The position numbers and the translations under genes are program-made. A stretch of 64,000 nucleotides of DNA from Bacillota bacterium (GTDB lineage: Bacteria; Bacillota; Clostridia; Lachnospirales; Lachnospiraceae). The stretch covers positions 1 through 64,000 of the forward strand of contig JAEWYQ010000041.1 in NCBI GenBank assembly GCA_023395555.1, written 5' to 3'. This document shows, piece after piece, positions 63,056 through 64,000 of this stretch (position 1 is its first letter; each line of letters begins with the position of its first letter). The notes beneath the pieces were generated by a model that saw only the letters and a program-made list of their open reading frames with translations, was not told where the DNA came from and made no database searches.

Positions 63056-64000
63056 TTAATGGATACATTTTGCAACTTTTACTAATTCTAATGTATCTAA
63101 TGCATTATATTTAATTGATTTGCATTTAGAATTTTTTGTGGTTAATTTATGATAAGGACAACCGCCCATACAAGCGGGAAGTACAATACAATTGGTACAA
63201 TCCTCATTACTAAAAGGATCATATAGTAACCATTTATAAATATTATGGGTAAAAGAATTATGTAGGATTGATCCTACCCTTTCTTCTTCTCGTCCTATAT
63301 GGTTCCAGCACTTGTATAAATCTCCCTTCGGGTCTATTACATAGGAGTTAGAAGAAACAGCTCCACATATAGAGGGGTTACACGATGGAATTAATCCAAT
63401 CTTAAAACCTTTATTTAATGCTTCTAACTGAAACTTAATCTCCTCAACAGAAAAATCACTAATTGTCATACAACTTGATTCTATACATCCATTGTTTATA
63501 TCATCTACAGGAGCCAAATATAAGCTCACTTTACCTTTTAGATTGCATTCTTCAATATAATTTAACAGTTCATATGTATGATTTATATTAGTTTTATCAA
63601 CATTAATTCTAATGACAATTGGAATGTCGAGACATACATCTTTTATATTATTAATAATTCTATCAAAAGTCCCTTCTCCGTTATATAAAAGTCTTCTTGA
63701 ATCATGTATACTACGTGGTCCATCAATTGTTACTTGCACTCTCTCAATTTTTAATTCTTTTAGTTTTTCAACATTCTTTTTGGTCAAATAATAACCGTTA
63801 GTTACGATTGAAGCATAATAAGCAATGTTATCGTTTGTAATAGTTCTAATAGAGTTCGTCATATTTTCTATCTCATCTAGTGCAAGTAATGGCTCTCCAC
63901 CGTACCATGAAATACCTATGGAACTACATCCAAAAGAGTGTTTTTTTATAAATCTAATTACTTCTTGCTGTACTTCATAATTCATCCGATTTTTTCTATA
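63056..64000 (-). CDS. Radical SAM/SPASM maturase (SkfB-like), N-terminus beyond window
   Basis: The C-terminal 310 or so residues are visible. They include the glycine-rich SAM-binding motif WYGGEPLLA, VTNGYYLT, the VTIDGPRSIHDSRR strand, and a SPASM domain with cysteines in ICGAVSSNSYVIDPKGDLYKCWNH and DCTNCIVLPACMGGCPYHK. The 4Fe-4S CxxxCxxC motif must lie upstream of the edge, and the frame stays open there. Gene order with SkfE-, SkfF- and SkfC-like products points to a thioether-forming (sactipeptide) enzyme; the precursor gene is probably just outside. Confidence 0.85.
   Translation of the reverse strand, partial: YRKNRMNYEVQQEVIRFIKKHSFGCSSIGISWYGGEPLLALDEIENMTNSIRTITNDNIAYYASIVTNGYYLTKKNVEKLKELKIERVQVTIDGPRSIHDSRRLLYNGEGTFDRIINNIKDVCLDIPIVIRINVDKTNINHTYELLNYIEECNLKGKVSLYLAPVDDINNGCIESSCMTISDFSVEEIKFQLEALNKGFKIGLIPSCNPSICGAVSSNSYVIDPKGDLYKCWNHIGREEERVGSILHNSFTHNIYKWLLYDPFSNEDCTNCIVLPACMGGCPYHKLTTKNSKCKSIKYNALDTLELVKVAKCIH

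Noticed and set aside
1..64000. Prophage or integrative conjugative element
   Set aside because: No integrase, relaxase, capsid or tail genes seen; only IS-type remnants.

Overview
The window looks like a chromosome segment from a spore-forming, plant-polysaccharide-degrading anaerobic member of the Clostridia, most likely Lachnospiraceae or a close relative. The grounds are spmA/spmB, an abrB-type regulator, the Firmicutes holB-ricT-yabB-rsmI neighbourhood, a GH51 arabinofuranosidase, and cohesin/dockerin-like modules. No rRNA or tRNA genes were seen. The middle (about 13-32 kb) is visibly richer in G+C. The right end (about 52-64 kb) is strongly A+T rich and full of repeats and broken genes, which suggests recent acquisition.

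Layout. 1-13 kb (+): secreted giant proteins. These are a BspA-type leucine-rich-repeat protein with a cohesin-like module, then a 2534-residue subtilase/RHS polymorphic toxin with an internal cohesin-like plus dockerin-like insert and a RelE-like C-terminal toxin, its candidate immunity gene, and an RCC1-repeat protein. 13-25 kb (+): housekeeping. This holds a LacI-type sensor/GGDEF protein, then a yaaO-like PLP decarboxylase, a guanylate-kinase-like gene, yaaR, holB, ricT, yabB, rsmI, a TPR/MORN membrane protein, abrB (-), spmA and spmB. 25-35 kb: a DUF2264 protein, GH51 arabinofuranosidase, a MerR-regulated drug-type ABC transporter with a coupled leader ORF, a DtxR-family repressor, an RsiV-like lipoprotein, and an nrdI-DUF3793 pair behind a palindromic operator.

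35-46 kb (-): a candidate peptide natural-product (RiPP) locus. Read on the minus strand it has a LytTR response regulator and a decayed GHKL kinase, a 9-bp direct-repeat operator, a radical SAM/SPASM maturase, a 29-residue peptide ending in a Cys-Cys motif set between two strong hairpins, an ABC exporter, TldD/TldE proteases and a second ABC exporter. A transposase remnant lies between the exporter and tldD. 46-50 kb: a decayed second nrdI-DUF3793 copy, a chemoreceptor and an EAL phosphodiesterase that overlap, and a small membrane protein. 50-52 kb: an intact IS transposase.

52-64 kb (-): a second peptide locus resembling the Bacillus sporulation-killing-factor (skf) layout. It has a radical SAM/SPASM enzyme running off the right edge, an ABC ATPase, an ABC permease, and a 1126-residue fusion of a CPBP (SkfC-like) intramembrane protease to a complete ABC exporter. 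Downstream lie an immunity-type ABC transporter, two nearly identical 45-residue membrane proteins, fragments of ABC ATPases and an SdpI-like protein, all scrambled by segmental duplication. The CPBP-ABC fusion and the rSAM-TldD/E locus are the strongest candidates for something undescribed.
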